From the NCBI GenBank assembly GCA_014529385.2, contig CM043952.1:158997557-159061556 (forward strand): a stretch of DNA of 64,000 bases. Direction: 5' to 3'. The DNA is from Adiantum capillus-veneris. Lineage: Eukaryota > Streptophyta > Polypodiopsida > Polypodiales > Pteridaceae. Positions within the stretch are counted from its first letter, which is position 1. Every line of letters starts with the position of its first letter. Shown piece by piece: positions 10,815-22,633 of this stretch. The position numbers were made by a program, and so were the translations under genes. The notes beneath the pieces were generated by a model. The model did no database searches. It saw only the letters and a list, made by a program, of their open reading frames with translations, and was not told the DNA's origin.

Positions 10815-10943
10815 CTTCTTCTACAACAATTGGACAATTTCGAATAGTGCATATGTATCACTTGATTTTTGCATATACAGTAATCATGTTTCTTGCATAT
10901 TGTACATGTAATTGCATTTGTCTCTATCCAATTATGTTGAATT
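10224..10943. repeat. diverged repeat unit, locus B, first part
   Basis: The same ~650-bp unit as 1676-2340, with a (CT)21 tract at 10771-10812 in the homologous position. It ends abruptly at the poly(T) of the LINE. Confidence 0.75.
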
Positions 10944-11131
10944 GTTTTTGTTTTTTTTGCAAAACTCACAATTGTGAGTGGATAGTATTAAGAACATCAT
11001 AAAAATACACCAACCTCAAGCTCAGACCGAGCCTTGAGGGTCAAAAGATTACAAGTTTTCTGCCTGACAGGGAGACCACAACTACTCCAAAGTTTTACTT
11101 ATTACAAGTTGTCACCATGACATGTATGGTT

Positions 11132-11539
11132 CTATACCAATCCTCTGAGGCTTGTTTGCCTCCGATCATGTGGGATCGTCACTTTGCTCTCTTGCATGAT
11201 TTCACAAAAGCTTGCCATAGCCAGATCCCCCTCAAACATGCGACAGTTCCTTGCTTGCCAAATATGGTGAAAGAAGTAGTATCTCATTATTTGAGTGCAC
11301 ATAAGGAGAGCAGGACTACCCATCCTGTTACTACCAAAGAGCAGATTAGTCTTGAAGAACTTAATTTTCCATGTCCTTTGAATCCACTTGCATATTTTCC
11401 CAACTATGCCACTGATAGCCTGACATCCCATGAAAAGGTGGGCTAGGTCTTCAGTAGCTATTATGCACCCTGAGCAAAAATTGGACCCGATTACTCTTTC
11501 TTGTATCTCTATGCCCATCGGTAGAGCACCCCACATCAC
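11132..11539 (-). pseudogene. LINE zinc-binding RT C-terminal domain (zf-RVT)
   Basis: The minus strand reads 'MMWGALPMGIEIQERVIGS', 'FCSGCIIATEDLAHLFMGC', then 'IWQARNCRMFEGD'. The CxxC...HxFxxC spacing and the following W..RN.R.F motif are typical of the zf-RVT region at the C-terminus of plant LINE ORF2. Between 11540 and 13230 further RT thumb and connection sequence is recognisable but frame-broken. Confidence 0.8.
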
Positions 11540-13229
11540 TTTCTATAGAAATACCTTCATATACTAAGGCCACCTTGGCTTCCAGATGTTCTCCATGACT
11601 CCCTCCCACCGTTTTTCGGTCCAGTGCCTCACCCATAATTTGTTGAGGGGGCTACACCAGTTAGCCTCATACATTAATGCATGGTAAATGCGTTTAGAAT
11701 GTGGTTTCCGAAAGAGGCTACTACTCCCGGGCCATCTCCAAGTCATTAGGAAAAGTTTGGACTCAAAAATGGGCCTTGTAAGAATTGTTGATGTGGCATA
11801 GCTTTCAAAAAGGGGGGATCGATAATTTTTTGCAAATAAGATCCAAACTTGTCAGAGCTTGGATATCTAGAATCTACTCTTCAAATGCTATCTATTGATA
11901 TATAGCATGCATGTATCAGACATTGCCTTCATGTAGATATAGAAAAAGGTGATTTTAGATTACCGTAATGGTAACAAAACCTGGTTGATTGAAAATAACT
12001 GGCATAATGTTCATAGAAGTCATCCAAAATTTTTGGACCTTGGCTCTTTAGAATCCATTTTTCAAGAACTTTCCAATGATAGGTCATATCATGGGGTTCT
12101 AAGCAATATTTAGAGGGGTCTACCGGGTTGCTTTCTTTTGTACAACTTTGATGATGTGGCACTCTTAAAAGGCCCAAAAATGAGTTCAAAATTTTCCTAA
12201 TGGTCCCATTCAAAATTGGATTCATAGATTGGCATCACCACCTTATCAATCTCTTTTAACACTCTGTATACTAGTAATAACTCAAAGCCATTCAATTGAA
12301 ATTGGATTGCTATAGAGTCAGCAGTTTTCCAGCACTTACTGTTACCATCCCAGAATTTCTCTAGTTGAATGAGCCCCTTATTATTCACATTTCTATCCAA
12401 TAGGGGCTTTGCGACGGCCCCAATATTTTAGAGAGCCAAGGGGACCAGTGCAAAATGGAGTTCTTAAAGTATCTAGTTTCTTCCCCCCATTCCAAAACCT
12501 CAGCTGCTCTTTTGCACTTCCTCATCAGTTCCCCAAAGAGTACACCAGATCTAAGATAAGACCACTTCGGGGCGAGAAGTTTGTCGTGCATCACAACCCC
12601 CTTCCACTTTCCCCCTTTCGATCTCAGTTTTACTGCATCAAGTATTTCCTTGGTCATGATAGCCCATGCTTGGTCCTGTTTAGCCAATGAGACCATAAAT
12701 TTGGCACACATGGCCTCAACATGGGATACAGGGTTAAGAATGCCGAGCCCTCCTTGGTCTACCGGGCGAGCAACCACCTCCCATCTAGCCCACTACCATG
12801 GTCGGGAGGTTTTGGTGCTGTTTTTCCAAAGAAATCTTTTAACCGGTTTTAAGAATTCTTTCCAGTGGCACTTGGCCATCTTAAGCACGGGGCTGAGGAA
12901 AGCAATATACGGGATCATAATAGAGTTAATCACTCTAATCCAGCTTTGGAAGGGGAGGAGCACAACTCCCATATTCTCATTTTTTAGCTTATTTTTTCAA
13001 GGACCCATTAAAATCTTTGCCTTTGGGTTACTTCCACCCCTACGGGGGCTCCCAGGTGTTTGAAAACACTCCCTTTTGAGATAACATCTCCTGTCTAGAT
13101 TGAATGGTCAAAAGAGTCGTTCTCCGACAGGGAGATAAGCCTTGACCTCTCTATATTGCACTTAGATCCCGAGGCCACGACAAATGTTTGCACAATCTCC
13201 AGAGCACTTCTGACCACTTGAGGTCACAC

Positions 13230-14614
13230 CTTCAAGAATAGGAGCGAATCATCTGCGAACATTTTGGCCAGTAGCTAGTTGTTGCCCGGTAATGCCAGGC
13301 CTTGAATCTCTCCCCCCGTAGCACTGGCTTCGAGCATCGTAATGAGAGGATGCGATCCGATGGCGAACAACATGGGGGCCAGGGGACATCCTTGATTAAT
13401 AGACCTTTTAACCTCAAAAGAGCCTACAATTTGTTATTGAACAAGAGCTATGATTGGCTGCCAACGCCTAGTGTGCGTATGAGGTGACAAAGGCGAGGCC
13501 CAAAGCCCACAGCTCCCATGACTTCTTCTAAATAGGACCATACTATTCTATCAGAGGCTTTGTCAAGGTCCACTTGCAGCAAGATGCACTCTTGCTTAGA
13601 GAAGGATGCATACTCAATTTCTACCATTGTTGCCAAGATATTGTCATATATAGATCTCCCTTTAATGAACCCGTGTTGATGGGGAGAGATTAGCCGACTC
13701 AGGAGGGGGGCAAGTCTGAGAGCTACCACCTTGGAAATAATGTTGTATGCTACTGACATCATTGTAATGGGATGCCAATGTTTAAGTTGAGAGCAGCAGA
13801 TCTATTTGGAAATGGGCTTGATAAGCCCTCTCTTCACACTTGCATCCAACGACTCTTCGAAAATCGCTTGATTGGCCATCCGTGTGACTGGACCCTTGAG
13901 ATCATCCCAGAATTCCCCGAAGAATTCAGCCTTGAGTCCATCCCAGCCAGGGGACTTTTCATTGCCAAGAGCTTTAAGTGCCGCTGAGAATTCCTCTTCA
14001 GAAAAGGCCAATTTCATGCGGTTGGCTTCCTCCTGGGGAACCTTCTTTTCAACACTCCCAAGTAAGGACACTCGGGCTTCTTCCACTTCCTAAGATTGGG
14101 TCTCTGGCTGGCCGATAATTTGGCTGAGATAATGGAGCAATCCAGACATCTCATATTGGTTTTGAATTGTATTCCCTTTCTAATCATTGAGCAAGTGCAC
14201 GTGACCTCGACTCTTCCTCACCTTCAAAGCCCTAAAAAAATGTGTTTGGTTAGTAGGCTCTGGTTGAAGGAACGTTTCCCTAGAAATCAATCTCGCCTTC
14301 TTGATTTCCTCTAGCTGTTCGTTGGCCAGGTGAGATTTAGCTTCAAGCCATCGCTTGTGGTCCTCCTCGGTAGCCAGTCCGGCAGCCTTTCTAGAGGCTA
14401 AATGCGCTACCTTCTCTGTGAGATGTTTGATATGTGCCTCATTGGCTTTTTTAACCCAAGGACCTGAAGTTTTTATTGATTTTTGTACACTCCGAGCACA
14501 TAGATTCCAAGCACTAGGTTTATTCATCCCCACATCTTTCTTGAGCTTTCCCAACGCTTTCTTGGTGATGCTTCTGAAGAGACGGTCTTTGAACAGGTGT
14601 GTCCCTGTTAACAA
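13230..14614 (-). pseudogene. LINE reverse transcriptase
   Basis: The minus strand shows the linker before the RT (14614-14180, lysine-rich and helical), then 'NEKSPGWDGLKAEFFGEFW' (13802-14086), 'ISPHQHGFIKGRSIYDNIL' and 'LLQVDLDKASDRIVW' (13448-13762), and 'MFADDSLLFL' carrying the FADD catalytic pair at about 13247-13262. Frames break at 13765, at 13450 and within the linker, so at least three disruptions separate the parts. The product would have been the RT of the LINE polyprotein. Confidence 0.88.
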
Positions 14615-14768
14615 GGAGCTTTTTCTCCCCTCCCGGGAATTGTCCCCCCCCTTTATCTTTCTTGAGTTGTAAGTGTAATGGCATGTGATCGGAAAGGCTT
14701 TTTGTTGAGATTACCTTCATCTCTAACGTCGATGAAATCCAGTCAGCTTGATGAGAGCAGTAACCCAA
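14520..14768 (-). pseudogene. LINE endonuclease C-terminal fragment
   Basis: Minus-strand frame 'GYCSHQADWISSTLEMKVIS' followed by 'KSLSDHMPLHLQL'. The SDH motif and preceding context match the last catalytic block of APE-like endonucleases in plant LINEs. Everything upstream of the truncation point is missing. Confidence 0.75.
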
Positions 14769-15071
14769 CTTGATTTCGAAAAAACCGCAACAATTATAAC
14801 AAGTTTTAGTGTAGTTGCCAGCAAATGCTTCAAATTTTGAATGTTTTTGGCAAATCCCGATGAGAAGTTGTAAGGAATTTCTATAGGCATGTAAACCTAT
14901 ACCTACGTCAAACTTTGTAAGGACTAGTCTAGTAATTGTGTTTCGTGCATATGGTGCATGTAATTGGATCTGTCTCGATCAAAGTATGTTAGCAAAATTT
15001 GGGAAATATTGTAAGTGAGTGGAATACCTCGGAGATGCCACTCATTGTCATTCACTAACCCCATCCTATCA

Positions 15072-15136
<65 letters not shown>

Positions 15137-15815
15137 CTCCTTCTTCTACATCAATTGGACAATTTTGATTTTTTGTGTAGTGCATATGTATCACGTGATT
15201 TTTGCATATACAGTAATCATGTTTCTTGCATATGGTGCATGTAATTGCATTTGTCTTGATCCGAATATGGTGAATTGTTAATTGAATGTGGAAAACCTTG
15301 CCAAATAAGCAGCAAGATGTAAGTTACATATTTGAAGATGGTTAGTAGTGAATGATTAAGAAGAATCTAGGGGCATATACTAATAATTAGTGCAAAAAAC
15401 TGAAGGGTGTAGTATATTTTAATCGGTTAAAATTCCAAAATCATGCTTGACCTGAAAAACCCGGCAAAAATATAACAAGTTTAGTGTAGTTAGTGACAAA
15501 AATGCTTCAAATTTTGACCTCAAAACCGGAACTATCTTATGTCTACCCTTATTTTCTTCGGCTAGCAAAAATGATTTTGTCAACAGAGATTGTGAGGCAC
15601 ATTGATGTAGGCATGAATACTGACCTGGATTTAGAAGGACTGACACAAGCTTTTCAAGGAGCATTGTTTACCAAAAAGATTGTATACTAGGCTAGTACTG
15701 CACTGAGCCAAATAATAGGGCATACAAAAAATCAATTGAAATTATTAAATTCAGAGTTGTGGGGAACTTTTCAGCATGCCAGTATGCCACGTCACCGGCC
15801 TGCAAGAATGCAATC
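14769..15815. repeat. diverged repeat units, locus B, second part with (CT)n
   Basis: Two more copies of the ~650-bp unit (about 14770-15250 and 15260-15700), collinear with 1900-2830. A (CT)n tract lies at 15074-15134. This links directly to ODC copy B just as 1676-2925 links to ODC copy A. Confidence 0.75.
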
Positions 15816-15818
15816 TGG

Positions 15819-17390
15819 TTAGTCAGCGACAACAAAGCCAAAAGCTGGGATGTGGGTGACACCGAAACCATTGAAGGAGGTAGTGAGAGAGTTGGTGTAG
15901 GCACCCATGAAGGGGAACGCCAATAGGTCGCCGATATCGAGCTCTGGCAAGGGGTGTCCCTTGAGGAGAGTGTCGAGGGCGCTACAGGTGGGGCCAAAAA
16001 CGTTGGAAGGAAACAGAGGCAGTCCCTGGCAACTCATGTTGTAGGGCTTGGATCCGCAAGCGAAGGGGATGGGCGGCGGCACGTGCGTGTTGAGGGGTAG
16101 AAAAATCATGGGGAATCTATGATGGGATCCATCGTTGATCTAGTACTCTCTCCCGCTTCCTCGCACGCGCTTGCCAAAGATGCGTGCCACCAACGTGAAT
16201 GACGCGTGGGCAAAATATCGCCCCGGATCCGCTATGATCTCTATCTTCGTCTCATCACTGCCATTATTGGTGCTAAGATCGGGGAAGTACCCATCCAGTG
16301 CCTTGTTGATCATCGGTGCCACTTCTCGAGCGCTTATCCCTCCTCTGGTGCTCCCTTCCTTCAGTTCCTCCTTGGATGAGCAGAACCCTCCCCCTATATT
16401 TAGCACATACATCGGCTTCTCTAGTAGTTGCTTCCCCAGCTTAAAGACACTCCGTGCGTTGGCTATGGACTCCTCGAACACATTTGGGTTTGTGGCTCTG
16501 CTTCCAATGTGAAAAGATACCCCCACCATCGCCAGCCCTGCCTCCCTTGCGCTGCGCAGAAGGACGGGTACTTCCTTCATATGCGCTCCGTACTTGGATA
16601 TCAAGCGGATAGTGGTGCCTTCATCGTTGGTCTCAATTCGGAGCAGCAGCTTCACCTTGTCCTACTCCATTGATTTCTTGATCTTGTGCAGCTCCACCTT
16701 GCTATCAAACATAGTCAATTGCACTCCAGTCGCGGTGGCAAACTCCATGTGGGATTGGAGCTTGCAGGGATTGGCGAAGTCAATGCGCTCGGAGGAGACG
16801 CCCAACAAGGTAATCTGAGGGACAGAAAATAACACATGAACCTACCAATTAGCGAAGGAAATGGACTACTGTACTGTGTCTTCATTTTACTACTGAGCAT
16901 TTGAGGAGATCGAATGCCATCAACATACCTGTTGGAGCTCCTCTTTGCTAGCGCAGTCGAAGCCTGCTTCTGCGGAGGCGAGGGTGCGCAGGAAGAGAGG
17001 GTGGTTGTTACACTTGACGGTGTAGAATGGGTGCACACGTGGGAAGGCGGTTGTCCACTCGGCCATGAGCTGCTGGGTGCACCCCACGTCAAGCAGCCAG
17101 AAGGGGCTATCGCTGTGTAGAATGTGGTGCTTCGTAGAGGGGCTACGGTGCAAAAGCGAATGCAACACCGCGCACACCACCTCCTCTCTAGTGCAGCTGC
17201 TACCCCCCTTAATCACGATGTTAGGGTGGCGGCCCAAGTACCCCCCAACATCGGCCACGCCCAGCTCCTTCCCGATTCTTGCAGATAGGTGGACGTGGCC
17301 ATTCTTGGCAGCTCCGGCTGCGCCAGTGCCAAGCTGCTCATCATCAGCATGATGAGGGCTGTTGGCATTAAGCTGAAGAGTGGGTGCCAT
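15819..17390 (-). pseudogene. ornithine decarboxylase copy B, two exons, two TAG codons
   Basis: Decarboxylates ornithine to putrescine, the first step of one polyamine route. Exon 1 is 17390-16929 (154 codons) with PLP lysine K126 in HPFYTVKCNN and 'FDCASKEELQQ'. A G|GTATGT donor at 16928 and an AG acceptor at 16815 define a 114-bp intron. Exon 2 is 16814-15819: 'ITLLGVSSERIDFANPCK', 'GVSFHIGSRATNP', 'LNIGGGF', 'IIADPGRYF', 'FGPTCSALDTLL' (active-site Cys), 'FMGAYTNSLTTSFNGF'. The frame is continuous (485 codons) except for TAG at 16664-16662, where copy A reads CTA, and TAG at 16142-16140, where copy A reads TGG (EYW). All catalytic residues survive. A recently dead gene is most likely; assembly error or readthrough are alternatives. 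Confidence 0.9.
16815..16928 (-). other. intron of ODC copy B
   Basis: A 114-bp GT-AG intron, phase 0, after codon 154. Part of the same intron survives in copy A at about 9590-9690. Confidence 0.85.
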
Positions 17391-19316
17391 TCTAGGATGT
17401 TTTTTTTTTTGTATCTATTCAATATATTGAGCTTCGTATCCATGCTTAACCTCATGCATGCATGACTCCTTATATATCTTCGCCCCCCCCTCCCCCCCCC
17501 CCCCCAAAAAAAAAAAAACTAACAAAAGTTGCCCTCCGTCATATATGGCATCGGCGCAAGCCTACAAGATTTTACCTCTTTTAGTGCACGCTCATTTTCA
17601 TTAGCACTATAGTACATGCATGTGATGTATTCGTGTAGCTTTTTGGTGTGCTCCAAAAAAGCCTTGGAGTCTAGAGAATTCATTCATTGGAGTTATGAGG
17701 ATAGGAGTTTGATCCCATGATGTCAAGGAATGACTCAATGATTTTTGGCTTTCTAAAATTTCTAAAAGAAACCCTTAGTGTTTTGTTGGGTTAGGGAGAC
17801 TCCTTTCATTTCACATCTTGACATGTCTTTACTTTTCTTAAATTCTATTGTTTTTGGTGCATGATGGAAACTTACCTTTCATTTCACATCTTGGTAACAT
17901 ATCTTTACTTTTCTTGAATTCTATTGTTTTAGAATGCTAAAGTGAAGCTTCACTTTGCATAAATTTTAGTAAATTTTACACACACACACACACATGTTTT
18001 TTTTGCATTCTATTGTTTTAAAATGCTAAAGTGAAGCTTCACTTTGCATAATTCTAATAAATTCTATACACATATATATTAATTAGTTCTTTTTATTTCA
18101 CCTTTCATTTCACAACTTCACATGGATTTACATTTCTTGCATTTTATAGCTTGATTCTAGTCAGTGTTAACGTTCGAGAAAGTCTCTTTTATTAAGCGTT
18201 CTTAATCGAGTTTCTTCCTCACAAAATCAGAAATACTAGCAAAAATTTTGAGATTTGCAAAATGTTTGGATGACTTTCTCACATATCTCATCAATTTTTC
18301 TTCCGTTTACCATGGTTTGTAATTAGCTAGTCTCGATTTTCAATCGGCTCAAGACTAAGCTGAGGCAATCCTTTCCTAAACACTAATACCAATTTAATTC
18401 AACCTAACAATCTTATCACTTTCTTATTGTTTGTGAAATTCGTCGTGACCCTTTCACTTGTTTTCTTATGGATTAGATCTACCTTTTCTTATGGAAGCAT
18501 GATTAAATTATTCTTTTGTTTTAGTATCTCAACGGACCTCTTTATTATACTCTTTTTATTTTGTTTTTTTTTAAATTGTTGATTTGTGTGTTTCACCTTG
18601 TCATTCTAGTGGTGCTTTTCTTGAAATATAAGGCATTTTTTTAATGTGTGTATATTGGTTAATTTAATAATTTAATATAATTTTATATTAAAAGGCAACA
18701 AAAATGACATGTGATTGTAAACTCTCATTTGGACCTACTCCCCATAAATAACTCTCATCTATCCTTCACTTGAGGTGCCCTTCCTCACTCCTCACCTTGG
18801 TTTTATTACACACATGCGATCTTTGTATGATGAAGTCTTTTACCCAAGAACTAATTTCCAATTTGTTTGCTTTCATAATGTGCAACTTCACATAAGGATG
18901 GTACTGCTACACTCTGCCCGGTCCCTTCTTATAAGGTGGAATCCTAGCAGATTCCAATCTCTAGCAAAGGTTTCTTAAAGGCACCATTTGAGGCCGTGAA
19001 TAGCGCGCGATGAATAGACAGGCAGCTTGGCAACAACTATCAGGCGATGAAGAGAGAAGCAGCTTCACAACTAGCAAGAAATGTAGAGGGACTCACACTA
19101 TGATGCAAGGTTGGCCATGGGCAGTGTTGGGAGGGCTGACAGAGCAAGGCATTGATCGTGATAGTCATAAATAAGATCAATTTACTTTTTTCGGATTGCG
19201 TCTGACATAGACGGTGACATGGTGTCCTCCCAGAGTGATGGACAACACATCTGAACATGGCAGCTATGGGTTCACATTGAGAGAAGCAAAGAGAAGCATT
19301 GGTTGTGGGCCTGTGG
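17391..19316. other. non-genic, with short diverged repeats
   Basis: A/T-rich sequence upstream of ODC copy B. A C-rich then A-rich run lies at about 17482-17518. Between 17800 and 18150 a motif 'TTCATTTCACATCTTG..TTTACTTTTCTTGAATTCTATTG' recurs three to four times, and 'AATGCTAAAGTGAAGCTTCACTTTGCATAA' occurs twice (about 17935 and 18020), each followed by a CA or TA run. No gene recognised. Confidence 0.6.
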
Positions 19317-19324
19317 CACACACA

Positions 19325-19407
<83 letters not shown>
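19317..19407. repeat. compound microsatellite (CA)n(GA)n
   Basis: (CA)13 followed by about (GA)32 without interruption. Frames across it are low-complexity artefacts. Confidence 0.95.
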
Positions 19408-19412
<5 letters not shown>

Positions 19413-19926
19413 GAAGCCTCCATGAACATGGCTCCCTACCCTTGACTTGAGATCGATTGGTGCCATTGTGTACACTGTCACCTGTGAGAAAGAACAATCT
19501 CACGACATAGTCTCCCTGCACAACCTGCTCAATGACGCAGAAGAAATCTCCTCTCTCTCTAGCTTCGGCTTCACACATGGCACCTCCCTACCTCTCTTTC
19601 TTCTCTCCCCGTGCCAAAGACACCTTAGCCCAAAACTCACTTTTTTTTTTCATTTCAAAGCTTATGCTAGGTTCTTTCTAGATTGTGCCTCCCTATTGCT
19701 CTCGTGCTTGGCTGACACTCGTCATCTTATCCTTGGTTCTTCTGACACATTGTACGCCATCTCAGAGCACAAATTTGCATCTCAGATTTGCCTTTAAAAA
19801 AATGCTTCCAACATTGTGCTCACAAGTCATGCATCTCAAATGAAGTTGTGCTCCATCCAGACCTTCTCCAGTGCGTTGTAGTCTCCCCCTCCACAAACCT
19901 CCGGCCCCTATGCAAGCGCCATCTCC

Positions 19927-19930
<4 letters not shown>

Positions 19931-19974
<44 letters not shown>
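19931..19974. repeat. microsatellite (GA)22
   Basis: A pure GA tract immediately left of dispersed repeat copy 1. Confidence 0.95.
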
Positions 19975-19976
<2 letters not shown>

Positions 19977-19977
<1 letters not shown>

Positions 19978-21446
19978 CGTTTGATATCCCCTCTTAGAGA
20001 ACCATATATTGACACTTGACCAACATAGACAAGACATAAAAGACAATAGACAATTTAGAAAGAAAAAATAGTTAGAAGATAAATTTATTTAATTTATGCT
20101 GGTACATCCGATTCTGGTAGTAGACTAATTGAGCCTCAGAATCCATGAAAGAATAAACCTATACCTTCCACCATGCAACAGAAGCAACCAATTAGCACAT
20201 GGGGAACTTTGATAGGAAGACAGGTATCCAAATAGTATATTCTGTTTGTTATTGCTATCTCATAGCCTTAAACCCTTTCACTCTCCTTATATGCATTTGG
20301 AGGGGGTTTTTTCTTTGCTACTCTATCGGGCATGATCCATTTTTTAACGGTATTTTCTACAATAGGCTTGTTTGGTAGTTTTTTCTCTATCATAGTTTCA
20401 ATTGGTACAATGGTTGTTTCCTGTTTGATGAGAAAAAGTGGTTTGCATCCCTCCGGAAAATTGCGTATGGCGGAGGGACGGTATCTCCCCCGTAGATGGG
20501 CTTCTGATAGAAAGCACCATACCCTGTATTACAATTTCAGAAACCAATTATAGCAAATAAGCAGATGAAGGAGATAAGCAACATTTTTGTATAGAGATTA
20601 TATTTGAACCTGGAAGACCTATCACATAGTTAGAAAGAGTGAGATCTTGAGAGAATATAGAGAGACAGACAGATAGAGAGAGAAGGAAAGAGATCAAGTT
20701 TGGGGCCATAAAATCTGTAGATGATACTTTCAATGGGTTATATGTATACTACCTTTAATCTAGAAGTAGTATATTTTGCTAATATTTTGGAAGAGTTTTG
20801 TTTGTAAGTAGACACATTTTTCAAAAAGTAACTCTGACCTCCTTCTTGGAGGAGCCTCACATGAGGATTTAAATGATAAGCCCAGAACTACTCGACAAAT
20901 TTTACCTTATTACGTATCTCACTTCATGGATATGGTTTATGCAGGACTTGACTAAAAAGCATATTTTTCTATCTTTTCTATTTTGCCATAATTTTCACAG
21001 AGTTTTGTTTGTAATTAGGTCCGTTTTTCAAATTAAACATGTACTTTTCTCTAAGAGCCTCACTTGAGGATTTTCTTTGAATATATAAAAGGAAAAGCTC
21101 TTCTTTAATACGCATATATACCAGTCATCATATTGATTCCATACCAACTTCCTTTACAAGTTCTTAGTTCAATCATTAAAATGTACAACAACCCATTTCC
21201 ACTGTTTCAAGACCAATTCTTCTTAATATTCAAGAGTAATTTTTTTTTATAAACTTATTTTCTTTAGTGTCTAAAAAAACAAACTTATGCCAAATTTTGG
21301 TTGGACATCCTCTCAGTAGATTGAAAGTCTATGTGAAAGCTCGGGGTCGTCATTTGTATGCTTTATGTTGAGACTGCGCTGAATGATATCCAATGTAAGG
21401 CTGCCAAAGAAGACCATACAAGATTCTATTTCATGAGCGGATGCTC
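19977..21446. repeat. dispersed ~1.5-kb repeat, copy 1
   Basis: Collinear with 43832-45353 in the same orientation. Shared blocks include 'GAGAACCATATATTGACACTTGACC', 'GAATCCATGAAAGAA', 'GGCATGATCCATTTTTTAACGG', 'GAGCCTCACATGAGGATTTAAATGATAAGCCC', and the end 'AAGACCATACAAGATTCTATTTCATGAGCGGATG'. Copy 2 has about 60 bp near 44331-44392 that copy 1 lacks. Both begin after a GA tract. No coding frame or terminal repeat was recognised, so the type of element is unknown. Confidence 0.8.
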
Positions 21447-22614
21447 ACCATTATGTGACTAGTAGTTAAACACTGTTCAATTATATGTATACAAGTCCCT
21501 TTAAGTAAGAAATACTATGTACATACCTTATTGCCAAGTTTTTCTCAATACAATCCGTACTAACTTTTAGAATATGTATTATCCCAAAAAACCTTTTGGT
21601 ATATCATCTGTATGTTTACGGAGTTAAAAACATATATCCAAGTACTATGCTGATTAGTTTTTCATAACCTCAGTTTTGTTTTTATTGCTGAATGTTTTAA
21701 TGGAAAATCAAGAGCTAGTTCGGCCTGCTATTTGCTTATTTTTTTATTAAACCCATATACCCAGCCAGTGTCTACTGCCATGCAGATGAGATACTTCATT
21801 ATATATTAAAAGTTTCTGAAAAATTCGTCTATTTTTTGAGCCTAAAGACTCACATGGTTCATTCCATGCTAGTTGGTAGATATTTATATAGTGTTCCAGA
21901 CTATGTGGTTTTTTCCTTTTAGAATAGTTCTCCTCTCCTATGCTTTTATATTTATGCTCAACAAGTATAAGGACTGCTACACCGAAAAGAGTCATACTAC
22001 TAGTTGATCACAATTTTAAAATACATGTGTATCACATTATCTATAGTAAAATCCATCACAAGCAAAGCGTTTAAACAAAAAACCATAAATAAACAGTGTC
22101 TGATTATCGTTTTTTGAGATGAAGAGTAGCACTAAACCTTCGTTATGTGTTTCTTTGCCGCCACCCAAAAATGCTACCAATCACGATATGGGATGATCTA
22201 TAGTCTTTGTGCGATGGGGTAGTGTGCCGTAAGAGGGGTGTGTGTGTGTGCGCGCGCGCATGCAGTTTATGCATAGTGTATGAGAAGAAACAGGTAGAAA
22301 ACTACCTTGCGTGTGTGTGTGTGTGTGTGTGTGTGTTGTGTATCAGGCGAACACTGTTGTATGCATAGGGTAGATGGGAGCCCACGGGCACATTAGAAAA
22401 TATGGATTCTCCTTGGGCCTTTTTGATTAGTGAAGGCTTAAGGGAGAACCAATGAGAGGGCTCTTGGGATATCACCTAGAGGGGAAGGAATGGTAGGGCT
22501 GCAGCCTAATTGTCTCCTTCTTCAATGCTTGGTTCTTAGAGAGTGGGGGGAGGGAGGCTGGGGGGGGGGGGTGTGTGTAAAAGGGGGAAAGACGCGTCAT
22601 AAAAGAGGGAGGGA
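21447..22614. other. non-genic, A/T-rich, with (GT)n
   Basis: Nothing coding seen. It has a CGCGCG/GTGTGT tract at about 22236-22260, a (GT)n at about 22306-22335, and G-rich sequence 22545-22571 near the left edge of the gene cluster. Confidence 0.5.
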
Positions 22615-22633
22615 CCCCCCCCCCCCCCCCCCC
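22615..22633. repeat. 19-bp C homopolymer
   Basis: An uninterrupted C run between G-rich and A-rich sequence. Confidence 0.9.

Larger units (their letters stand above)
10944..14768 (-). mobile_element. L1-type LINE, 5'-truncated
   Basis: On the minus strand, in order, are the tail of an APE-type endonuclease, a reverse transcriptase and a zinc-binding RT C-terminal domain, ending in an A-rich tail (plus-strand T-rich at 10944-10960). This is the layout of plant L1-like non-LTR retrotransposons, which copy by target-primed reverse transcription. The 5' end is truncated inside the endonuclease. Several stops and frameshifts make it inactive. No clear TSD is seen; the flanks suggest a target deletion instead. 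Confidence 0.9.

Noticed and set aside
20332-20553. Possible small membrane protein (IGLFGSFFSIIVSIGTMVV)
   Set aside because: Hydrophobic only because of T-rich sequence in the dispersed repeat; the frame is not conserved in the second copy.
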